DNA of 64,000 bases. Origin: Marinoscillum pacificum (GTDB lineage Bacteria > Bacteroidota > Bacteroidia > Cytophagales > Cyclobacteriaceae). The stretch spans positions 62,001-126,000 of the forward strand of contig NZ_JAMZMJ010000008.1 in assembly GCF_024714495.1 (NCBI RefSeq), given 5' to 3'. Shown piece by piece: positions 43,841 to 51,041 of this stretch. Under the pieces are notes generated by a model that saw only the letters and a program-made list of their open reading frames with translations, made no database searches and had not been told where the DNA came from. The position numbers and the translations under genes are program-made. Every line of letters begins with the position of its first letter. Position 1 is the stretch's first letter.

Positions 43841-43875
43841 CATTAAAAAACCATCACTTAGGATGGTTTTTTAAT
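43841..43875. terminator. Terminator after the cold-shock gene
   Basis: TTAAAAAACCATC and GATGGTTTTTTAA form a 13-bp stem around a short loop, with A and T tracts on both sides, so it can work in either direction. It lies 9 bases after the minus-strand cold-shock stop and separates it from the sigma-factor gene. Confidence 0.85.
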
Positions 43876-43883
43876 GTGTGATT

Positions 43884-44078
43884 TTAGTTTACAACTTTTA
43901 CGTTGACAGCATTCATTCCTTTTTTTCCTCTTTCCAGGTCATAGGTTACTTTATCATTTTCACGGATGTCATCAATCAGTCCTGATTCATGAACAAACAC
44001 ATCTTCTCTTGACTCTGTGGGACTAATAAATCCAAAACCCTTGGAATTATTGAAAAACTTTACAGTTCCTTCTTGCAT
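43884..44078 (-). CDS. Cold-shock domain protein (CspA family)
   Basis: This is a 64-residue single OB-fold protein. RNP1 is KGFGFI and RNP2 VFVHESG; it starts MQEGTVKFFN. Members bind single-stranded RNA/DNA and melt structures at low temperature. It is one of two in the window; the other (47162) lies in the divergent operon. Both share the EGTVKFFN start and the RG(K/N)xG...VKV end. Confidence 0.95.
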   Translation of the reverse strand: MQEGTVKFFNNSKGFGFISPTESREDVFVHESGLIDDIRENDKVTYDLERGKKGMNAVNVKVVN

Positions 44079-44670
44079 TATATAATGATTAATTAATTAC
44101 GTGTTACCAAGCTGCAGAAATCACTATGAAGTTTCATCATCTTCCAGTGGGTGCTCCATGAAGGCATTTCAAATGATCGGCCTAGATTGTACTCTTTATT
44201 CGGGGCTTTCAATGAACCCAACTGAAAGAGCGATTAGCTTAGTCGAGAGAGGTGCTTATTGATGGGAATCAAATAAAAAATTTATTCAATTCTTTGGCTC
44301 AAAATGAGAATAAGAATTTGTCTAATTCTAAATACAGCGTAGCAAAGCTAGTTCTTAATTTTTGGATATTCCTATTCCTCTCAGGATTTAAACTGGATTC
44401 TAGTGATTATCAGCAAGAAACCATAAAAAACATGTAGATGACAGAATCTATTGAGATAATAGGTATTGTCAATTTAATTGTCGTCCTTTGGCACATCAAG
44501 TTCAGAGACTTCTCAAGTCAAATCCTTACAACGTTTCCCTTTTGCATTTTCTGGCTGCATTATTCATTGAGAGAAAATCTCTCGATATTCTTTTGTTTCA
44601 GAACCAGTAAATCAAGTTTAAATGATTAGTTACTGCTTCCAAACAGAAACTAACTTTTAACTTATCATAC
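44079..44670. other. Long intergenic region between divergent cold-response genes
   Basis: About 590 bases lie between the cold-shock gene and the desaturase operon. Two short open frames (44252-44437 and 44438-44629) follow each other without protein-like features and are not called. Cold-shock genes commonly have long structured leaders, so the part next to the desaturase start could be one. I found no strong hairpin or promoter match. Confidence 0.4.
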
Positions 44671-45774
44671 TTGATAAATTGCCAATTCTCATCCGAGATC
44701 AATTCAGCGTTCGCTAAAACATTACAATCACGGGTCAATTCCTATTTTAAAGACAACCACATCAGCAAAGGAGCCAACACAGAAATGGTAATGAAAACCA
44801 TCTCTGCACTGAGTATTTACCTGTTGCCATTTGTTGCTTTATTCGTATTTCAAATCTCCTCACTCCCATTGCTATTTCTACTTTGGGCCATTATGGGGTT
44901 TGGTAAGGCGTTTATAGGCATGTCAGTAATGCATGACAGTCTGCATGGATCATTTTCAAACAAACAATCTACCAACCGACTCGTGGCACTATGCACTTGG
45001 CTTCTTGGAGTGGATCCACGAAACTGGAAAATCCAACACAATGTACTTCATCATAGCTTTACCAATATAGAACACGCTGACGAAGACATAGAACCCAGGT
45101 TCATCTTTCGGTTTTCACCACATCAGCCCAGGTTATCTATTCAAAAATACCAACATCTTTATGCTTTATTCTTTTATGGGTTAGGCACACTGATTTGGGT
45201 AACAGTCAAAGACTTTGCCAAAGCTGTAAAATACAAAAATGAGGGTTTTATTAAGTCGGGCAAAGATTTCAATCTCCACATCACCCAAATCATCATACGA
45301 AAAGCTGTTTATTTTTCTCTTTTTCTTGTTCTTCCATCCATATGGTTGGCTTACCCGTTTTGGATGGTAGCTCTGATGTTCCTGACCATGCACTTTGTGG
45401 CTGGAAATATACTGACATTTACCTTCCAGTGCGCGCACGTGATGGATTCATCAGAGTTTATCAATTCACCAGATGGTCATATACCTGAGAATAGACTGGC
45501 TCATCAACTGAAAACCACCGCCAACTTTGGAACTAATAGCAGACTCTTATTTTGGTTTACCGGAGGTCTTAATCATCAGATAGAGCACCACCTGTTTCCT
45601 CATATTTGCCACATTCATTACCGTAAAATTTCCGGCATAGTAGCAGCCACCGCCAGCGAGTACAACCTGCCCTATCATACACAGCCTACATTAGCTACTG
45701 CTGTCTATCAACATTTATACATGCTCAAAGAACTCGGTTCAGAGCCTACAAAAACGAAAAAATCATATGCATAA
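44671..45774 (+). CDS. Membrane fatty-acid desaturase, second copy
   Basis: This is a 367-residue di-iron desaturase paralogous to the gene at 26480 (matching KTLQSRVNSYFKDNHISKGANTEMV to its TTMNKRVNAYFKDRQLGRHANTEMV). Boxes are HDSLH (88-92), HNVLHH (about 123-128) and QIEHH (about 306-310). The first codon seems to be TTG at 44671, because the first ATG comes 38 codons later and would remove the conserved N-terminus. It overlaps the helicase gene by 8 bases. Role: membrane fluidity, here with RNA-remodelling genes. Confidence 0.85.
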   Translation: MINCQFSSEINSAFAKTLQSRVNSYFKDNHISKGANTEMVMKTISALSIYLLPFVALFVFQISSLPLLFLLWAIMGFGKAFIGMSVMHDSLHGSFSNKQSTNRLVALCTWLLGVDPRNWKIQHNVLHHSFTNIEHADEDIEPRFIFRFSPHQPRLSIQKYQHLYALFFYGLGTLIWVTVKDFAKAVKYKNEGFIKSGKDFNLHITQIIIRKAVYFSLFLVLPSIWLAYPFWMVALMFLTMHFVAGNILTFTFQCAHVMDSSEFINSPDGHIPENRLAHQLKTTANFGTNSRLLFWFTGGLNHQIEHHLFPHICHIHYRKISGIVAATASEYNLPYHTQPTLATAVYQHLYMLKELGSEPTKTKKSYA

Positions 45775-46942
45775 TATATCATACAGTCGCAGAAAGCGAA
45801 CAAGAAAACAAACAACCACTAAATCTGTCAATAAAACGATAGACGTCAATCAATACATTCATACTAGTGAACAAAGTCCTGAAACGGCTACAGTTTATCA
45901 AAATAAATATACGTTTACAGAGTTCCCTTTGCATCAAAAGCTGCAAGCTATGATCGCTCAGAAAGGTTATTCAAGACCTTCTGAAATTCAAGACAAATCC
46001 ATCATACCGATACTTCAAGGCGAAGATATAATTGGGATAGCAGGTACAGGTACTGGAAAAACAGCTGCTTTTCTGATTCCACTCATCCAACAGCTACTTG
46101 AAAACAAGCGTCATAATCATGCTTTGATCATTGCACCTACCAGAGAACTAGCCACCCAAATCAACGAAGAGTTCGCCTCGCTATCCAAGGGACTTGGTCT
46201 TTACTCTACAGTATTAATCGGTGGCACCTCCGTATTTCAGACATTGAATACGCTGAAAAGAACCAACCATGTAATCATTGGCACTCCAGGCAGGCTACAA
46301 GATATGAATGCACAGGGTGCAATAGACTATAGTCAGTTCAAAGTATTGGTATTGGATGAGTTTGATCGAATGCTAGACATGGGTTTCTCCAGAGAAGTTC
46401 AAAAGATCAATAATCAGATGACAAGCAAAGAACAGTCCCTACTCTTTTCTGCTACGTTGGATCCTGCGCAAGAACATCTAATCCATGAAATTACCAATAA
46501 GCCTATTGTGGTAAAATCAGCCACATCCACGCACAGGTCCTCGTCTATCGATCAACAGGTGGTTTATACAGAAGGTAAGGATAAGTTTCAGGTGCTGAAA
46601 AGCATTCTCAACCAGCCAATAGATGCTAAAACAATCCTTTTTTGTGAAACTAAAAGACACGCAAATCAATTATTAAAGAAGCTAATCAACGACTCCTATG
46701 CTGCCGACGCTATCCATGGTAACAAGTCACAAAATAGACGTGATCAAACACTTAGCAGCTTCAAGACAGGGAAGATAAACATTCTGATCGCTACGGATGT
46801 GATCGCTCGTGGCATTGATATCAGTGATGTAGAATTAGTCATCAATTATCAAACTCCTCGAAACTACGCTGATTATGTCCACAGAATAGGTAGAACAGGA
46901 AGGGCAGGTAAAACAGGAAGAGCAATTACGCTAATCGATTAA
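45767..46942 (+). CDS. DEAD-box RNA helicase (motif II reads DEFD)
   Basis: This is a 391-residue helicase core. The Q motif is RPSEIQ (70-75) and motif I AGTGTGKT (92-99). PTRELA (124-129) and GTPGRL (172-177) follow; motif II is DEFD at 197-200 and motif III SAT (228-230). Motifs V and VI are ATDVIARGID and HRIGRTGRAG. A basic N-terminal tail (SRRKRTRKQTTTK) is present, and there is no long C-terminal extension. It unwinds RNA, probably structured mRNA or rRNA at low temperature. It is coupled to the desaturase stop. Motif II has Phe in place of Ala, an unusual but tolerated change. Confidence 0.9.
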   Translation: MHNISYSRRKRTRKQTTTKSVNKTIDVNQYIHTSEQSPETATVYQNKYTFTEFPLHQKLQAMIAQKGYSRPSEIQDKSIIPILQGEDIIGIAGTGTGKTAAFLIPLIQQLLENKRHNHALIIAPTRELATQINEEFASLSKGLGLYSTVLIGGTSVFQTLNTLKRTNHVIIGTPGRLQDMNAQGAIDYSQFKVLVLDEFDRMLDMGFSREVQKINNQMTSKEQSLLFSATLDPAQEHLIHEITNKPIVVKSATSTHRSSSIDQQVVYTEGKDKFQVLKSILNQPIDAKTILFCETKRHANQLLKKLINDSYAADAIHGNKSQNRRDQTLSSFKTGKINILIATDVIARGIDISDVELVINYQTPRNYADYVHRIGRTGRAGKTGRAITLID

Positions 46943-46958
46943 TCAAATAAGATATCGT

Positions 46959-47159
46959 ATGGCAAAGTCACAGAACAAATTCATGAAAAAACAACGCGCT
47001 ATTGGCAAGAACAAAAAGCGTGAAGAAAAACTCCAAAGGAAACGAGATCATAAAGCCACTAAGTCTAGTGGGAAGCTGGAAGACATGATCGCTTATATAG
47101 ACTTTAATGGCAATATTCAGAGCACACCGGGTATTGAACAAAATTTAATAACACAATAA
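46959..47159 (+). CDS. Small basic protein of the cold-shock operon
   Basis: This is a 66-residue protein with a lysine/arginine-rich helix (residues 4-40, FMKKQRAIGKNKKREEKLQRKRDHK). A conserved-looking end follows (LEDMIAYIDFNGNIQSTP). Similar proteins with the 'AYVDxxGNIxxTPP' tail are, from memory, found next to Csp genes in Bacteroidota. It may bind RNA. It starts 16 bases after the helicase stop and ends 2 bases before the Csp start. Confidence 0.75.
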   Translation: MAKSQNKFMKKQRAIGKNKKREEKLQRKRDHKATKSSGKLEDMIAYIDFNGNIQSTPGIEQNLITQ

Positions 47160-47161
47160 AA

Positions 47162-47353
47162 ATGGAAAAAGGAACAGTAAAATTCTTTAATGAGGATAAA
47201 GGGTTTGGATTCATCACACATGATGAGAGCAACAAAGAATTATTTGTGCATAAATCAAATACCAAAGAGATCCTTTTTGAAAATGACAAAGTGGAATTTG
47301 TTATTGAGAATGGAAACAGAGGAGAATACGCGGCCAAAGTAAAGATTATCTAA
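47162..47353 (+). CDS. Cold-shock domain protein (CspA family), second copy
   Basis: This is a 63-residue OB-fold protein with RNP1 KGFGFI and RNP2 LFVHKS, the final gene of the four-gene unit of desaturase, helicase, basic protein and Csp. Spacing of 2 bases to the previous stop supports one transcript. It is more acidic in the middle than the copy at 43884. Confidence 0.95.
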   Translation: MEKGTVKFFNEDKGFGFITHDESNKELFVHKSNTKEILFENDKVEFVIENGNRGEYAAKVKII

Positions 47354-47378
47354 TTGTATTGATATTCGGTTACTGAGA

Positions 47379-47406
47379 GGTTCAAGCTAATGCTTGAGCC
47401 TTTTTT
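47379..47406 (+). terminator. Terminator of the cold-response operon
   Basis: GGTTCAAGC and GCTTGAGCC pair (with one G-T) around TAAT, followed by T6, 25 bases after the Csp stop. Confidence 0.85.
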
Positions 47407-47734
47407 GTTTGTGGCATTCGCATCCACATAAATAACTGGCATTGATCACAGAAGATCACAGTTTGGGCTACCTGATTTTAGGTATTAATATTAATACGGC
47501 AACACGACGTTACTGCATGATTTTTTTTGAGAGGGATAATAGTCAATATTTGTAGTTTAAGAAGATCAGCTCTCAGCCCTTCCTTATGCTGGTATAACAT
47601 CCTGCATTCTTTATTTGAAGATCACCTATACTCGCTTTTTGTTTGCTGGCTGGAGTCTACAGCGCTACTTGCTCCAGTGATTTTGATTAATTTATCTTCA
47701 ATAATTTCCATGATTTAATCTTAAACTAGATCAT
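47407..47734. other. Intergenic stretch without recognised features
   Basis: This is 328 bases between the cold operon terminator and the AraC remnant. A 63-codon frame at 47527-47718 has no family resemblance and is not called. Confidence 0.4.
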
Positions 47735-48142
47735 TTAATTCAACGATCTATATTGGCTTGGTGACTTACCCGTTTTGGATTTGAATAATTTTGAGAAATG
47801 CGAAGGGTATTCAAATCCAAGATCATAAGCAATTTCACTTACAGATTTTGAGGTTCCTAAAAGCATAGTTTTAGCCTTATCCACAAGTGCTAAATGAATA
47901 TGTTCCTGTGAGTTTTTCCCCGTTTGATTTTTGAGAACATCCGTGAGGTAGTTGGGTGAAAGGTTCAATTGATCGGCGAAGTAAGTGACACTTGGCAAAC
48001 CGCTTTCAATCAGGCTATTTTCGTTGATGTATTCTCTCAACAAGCTATCGAATCGTTCGATTATGCCAGAGTTCACCTTTTTCCGAGTAATAAACTGTCT
48101 TTGATAAAAACGTTTGCTGTAGTAAAAGAACCAGTCAAGATT
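47735..48142 (-). pseudogene. AraC-family gene remnant, C-terminal part only
   Basis: An open frame from 48142 down to the stop at 47735 encodes about 135 residues that match the C-terminal third of the AraC paralogues at 37138 and 40428 (FYQRQFITRKK; YFADQLNLSPNYLTDVLKNQTGKNSQEHI; SEIAYDLGFEYPSHFSKLFKSKTGK). Upstream in the same frame is a TAA, and the sensor half is missing. A GTG at 48076 could start a 113-residue DNA-binding fragment, so a truncated active regulator is not impossible. Confidence 0.75.
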
Positions 48143-48415
48143 TTATTGTCAAACTGAACAAACGTATTTATGAATCCATCCAGCTGATTCATAAATACTC
48201 ATGTCTTCTGCATCAAAAACCTCTCTTCAAAGACAACTTGAATTTATTCGTGATATTGAAATAATCCCGATATATCAAACCAAAATTCACTTCTATCAAC
48301 TGATTATCAATTTATTAGGCAGAACTTTATTTACAGTTAATGGCATTGCATTAACAATACCTTGACAAGGTCATTCACTGCTCGGATTAATGACCACCAT
48401 ATAAGTAAGACAGCT

Positions 48416-48835
48416 ATGAAACTTAATAGTGAGGTTACATCCCAAGTAATTACAGGTTTGCTAGTGTTGCTTTTTGTCTATACGGCAGTAAGTAAAATAG
48501 CAGATTGGGAGGCTTTTGAATACCAAATATCTAAGCAGCCTTTACCCGAGTGGTTTAATGATCTATTGGTTTGGGCCTTACCAATAGCTGAATTAACAAC
48601 ATCCCTCCTCTTATTACTAAGAGCAACGCGAAAGATTGGATTGCTTATATCATTTGTCTTAATGATGAGCTTCACAGTATATGTAGGTCTGGCTGTGCTT
48701 AATGTTTTTGGAGAGGTTCCGTGTTCCTGTGGAGGTGTATTGCAGAGCCTAAGTTGGGAAGCGCACTTGGTTTTTAATGTGGTGTTTTTAGGGATTGCTA
48801 CAACGGGGTTGTGGATTGTTAGGAGTGACCAGTAA
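48416..48835 (+). CDS. MauE/DoxX-like redox-associated membrane protein
   Basis: This is a 139-residue protein from the ATG at 48416 (MKLNSEVTSQVI); a start 18 codons upstream lacks support. Four hydrophobic helices are seen (about residues 7-25, 45-65, 72-95 and 115-133). VPCSCGGV after helix 3 holds a CxC pair of the MauE/DoxX family, which shuttles electrons or disulfides across the inner membrane. The next gene on the strand is a DUF6520-like peptide with two cysteines. Confidence 0.8.
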   Translation: MKLNSEVTSQVITGLLVLLFVYTAVSKIADWEAFEYQISKQPLPEWFNDLLVWALPIAELTTSLLLLLRATRKIGLLISFVLMMSFTVYVGLAVLNVFGEVPCSCGGVLQSLSWEAHLVFNVVFLGIATTGLWIVRSDQ

Positions 48836-49120
48836 TCGGTAGATCGGTTATTAGCTGATAGTCTTTAGACCATAGTCGATAGTGATTAGTAATCGGCAAA
48901 CTAGTTATAAGTTATCGTGGAGATGAATTAGAAATGGTTGTAGGAATGCCAGATGGTACTTGGGTGTGGCTACATAATACTGAGAATCTGCCACTTGGTA
49001 CTCTCAACAGGAGGGTGACTAGTATTCAGTAGGGCAGTGTGTTTGTAGATCGGTAATCAGTGGGGCAGTGATCAGTGAAACGGTAATCGGTAGGTCGGTA
49101 CCTGTTTGAAGGTAGATCCC
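48836..49120. repeat. Degenerate short repeats (GGTnATCAGT/ATCGGT type)
   Basis: The words ATCGGT, TAATCGGTAG, GATCAGTG and GGCAGTG recur many times over about 270 bases (for example around 48836-48895 and 49045-49100). The same words fill 57069-57165 on the far side of the SusCD cluster. No gene is present. Confidence 0.65.
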
Positions 49121-49267
49121 TCCTTTGTCGGGATGACAAGCTCAGGATAACTTATCGAAATGATGAATAAACAAGAAGCGGAGATCTCGAGGAGAACTCC
49201 GCTTCAGGTATGGTCATCTACCTAAGTGATGACGCATAATTCATTAATAAATTCTAATTCTAAAATT

Positions 49268-49555
49268 ATGAAAAAGTTCGTTAAAAAGCTGCCTATGGTA
49301 GCGTTTGTATTTGCTCTAGTAGCAGCGTTTGCATTCAATATGCCAGAAGATGAGGCTGTTACTACACATTGGTTTGAGCTGGATGATGCAGGCAACATTG
49401 GAGATCCAATAAACCCAATGGTTGTTTGCCTCGGCAGTTCACAAAATTGTGCTGTTGGCTTATCTGATGATCAAGTTGACTCTGGAACTGGGGAACCTCT
49501 TTATGACTCTATTGATGAGTATGATGAGGAACCACAAGTCGCAAAGAGAAGTTAA
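49268..49555 (+). CDS. DUF6520-like exported small protein with two cysteines
   Basis: This is a 95-residue protein from the ATG at 49268 (MKKFVKKLPMVAF). A positively charged start and an alanine-rich helix (residues 8-23) look like a signal peptide or anchor. The mature part contains Cys54 and Cys61 (VVCLGSSQNCAVG) and an acidic tail (DSIDEYDEEPQ). The order 'signal, Trp-Phe/Tyr segment, C-x6-C, Ala-Val/Ile' matches my memory of DUF6520. Together with MauE and a TlpA-like protein it suggests a disulfide-containing exported peptide. Function is unknown. Confidence 0.65.
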   Translation: MKKFVKKLPMVAFVFALVAAFAFNMPEDEAVTTHWFELDDAGNIGDPINPMVVCLGSSQNCAVGLSDDQVDSGTGEPLYDSIDEYDEEPQVAKRS

Positions 49556-49562
49556 TCTATTT

Positions 49563-49591
49563 GAAGCCGGGGAGAACCCGGCTTCTTTTTT
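49563..49591. terminator. Two-way terminator between the DUF6520-like and susD genes
   Basis: GAAGCCGGG and CCCGGCTTC form a 9-bp GC-rich stem with a GAGAA loop, followed by T6. It lies 8 bases after the plus-strand stop and 13 bases before the minus-strand susD stop, so it can serve both. Confidence 0.88.
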
Positions 49592-49603
49592 CTAGCCTAT
49601 TTT

Positions 49604-50959
49604 TTAGCGAGGGTTTTGCTGCATCCCTGAAAGAGCAATCACATCATCGGGGATTGGAAATACATACTTGTTGCTTTCAGGACTGAGTGTATAATTGGTC
49701 CCCTGAACTGTTCTTTCAAGTGTGACGGCCCACTCGGGCTCTTGATTTAACCTTTTTAAATCTGACCAGCGAATCCCCCTAAAGAGCAATGATTTTCTAC
49801 GCTCCAGTAGGATAATCTCCAGTAATTCACGCTCTTCTAAAGCAGAAACGGGTGTATATTTCCCTTCTACCCACCGTGTCTGCAAAAGCTGATTTAATGT
49901 ATTTGTGGACTCATTTAGTTGCCCAAGTCTCACTTCACTTTCAGCCTTTATCAAATAGATTTCGTCAATGGCGATACCATTGAACTGCTGAACTGAACCG
50001 TCATAAGTTCCTTTGAAAGCAATCTTGTCCCCATTCTGCCAGAAAAACAGTTTCTTTCTCAAGTCGAATTCATCGTATGAACCGTAGACCTCATCCGTTA
50101 TACCCAGACTGTTGAAAACTTCGAAAAATGGATAGGTTGTGCTTTGGAAAACAACCTCTTCGTTCATTTGAGTAAAAGGATAAGTGGCTGTAGTATCTAA
50201 TTCATTGTATTCAATTAGTTGGTTTTGTAGCTCAAGTGTGGCACTGGCATACATCAATGCCTCCTCATACCTACCCATTTGTAAGAACACCTTTGCCAGA
50301 AGTCCATTGGCTGCAGCCTGTCCTGGCCTGGTTTTGACTATCGGTGTCTGAGGAAGTAACTCCAATGATTCTCTAGTGTCCCTGATGATCTGATCATACG
50401 TTTTCTGAACTGAAGATCTTGTGGAAGGGAGGTTCACATCAGATTCTAGACGCAGAGCAATTCCTAAGTCTGTTTCTGCTGTTGTAGCATTGTATTGTTT
50501 GGTATAAAGCTGCGCTAACTGATAAAACATCCAACTTCTGTAATACAGCGCACTGCCTCTAATATTGTTCCAATCCTGTTGTTGCTGATTAGACGGGGCA
50601 ATGTTCTCAAGCCCTTCCAGTGCAATGTTGGCCAGCAGTATTGCTTTGTAAGGATTGTTGTAACTGTAACTGGTATTACCCTGGTAGACATCTTCGTTCC
50701 AGATGTACGCATTTTTTTCTTCTGCATAGCTTAAGGAATTCCAGTCTTCATCGTCTAAGTAGAAATTGTCTGCACTAATGATCCCGAGCATAGGTGTGCA
50801 AGCAAAGTTCAGTTCCGGACTATTGTCTAGTAATGCCCGAAGATCAGCGAGTGATTGAGGTACTACTATTGATTTGTCTTGTTTAATGTCCAGCCATTCT
50901 TCTGCGCATGAGGTCATGGTGAAGAGTAGTATTATATATGTGAATTTTATTGATTTCAT
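49604..50959 (-). CDS. SusD/RagB-family outer-membrane lipoprotein
   Basis: This is a 451-residue protein from the ATG at 50959 (MKSIKFTYI); the longer frame to 51016 runs through a repeat and is rejected. A lipoprotein signal ends in MTSC (Cys18). The body has tetratricopeptide-like helices with YYRSWMFYQLAQLYTKQY and AANGLLAKVFLQMGRYEEAL. The C-terminal ILLERRKSLLFRGIRWSDLKRL is the SusD/RagB signature. It forms the lid that captures ligand for the SusC barrel encoded 83 bases upstream. Ligand (glycan or peptide) is not shown. Confidence 0.92.
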   Translation of the reverse strand: MKSIKFTYIILLFTMTSCAEEWLDIKQDKSIVVPQSLADLRALLDNSPELNFACTPMLGIISADNFYLDDEDWNSLSYAEEKNAYIWNEDVYQGNTSYSYNNPYKAILLANIALEGLENIAPSNQQQQDWNNIRGSALYYRSWMFYQLAQLYTKQYNATTAETDLGIALRLESDVNLPSTRSSVQKTYDQIIRDTRESLELLPQTPIVKTRPGQAAANGLLAKVFLQMGRYEEALMYASATLELQNQLIEYNELDTTATYPFTQMNEEVVFQSTTYPFFEVFNSLGITDEVYGSYDEFDLRKKLFFWQNGDKIAFKGTYDGSVQQFNGIAIDEIYLIKAESEVRLGQLNESTNTLNQLLQTRWVEGKYTPVSALEERELLEIILLERRKSLLFRGIRWSDLKRLNQEPEWAVTLERTVQGTNYTLSPESNKYVFPIPDDVIALSGMQQNPR

Positions 50960-51041
50960 GTTTTTGGTGTTTGTTAAAGAGTATTTACCCCCTCCGCCTT
51001 TCAGGCACCTCCCCAAGGGAAGAAAAGTCTAGCGAGGAGAA

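Noticed and set aside
44252-44629. Two successive plus-strand frames of about 60 codons before the desaturase
   Set aside because: No domain, no initiation signal and hydrophobic, irregular composition; more likely part of a long leader or plain intergenic DNA.
48836-49120. CRISPR or tandem-repeat array
   Set aside because: Units vary in length and spacing, have no constant repeat with unique spacers and no neighbouring cas genes.
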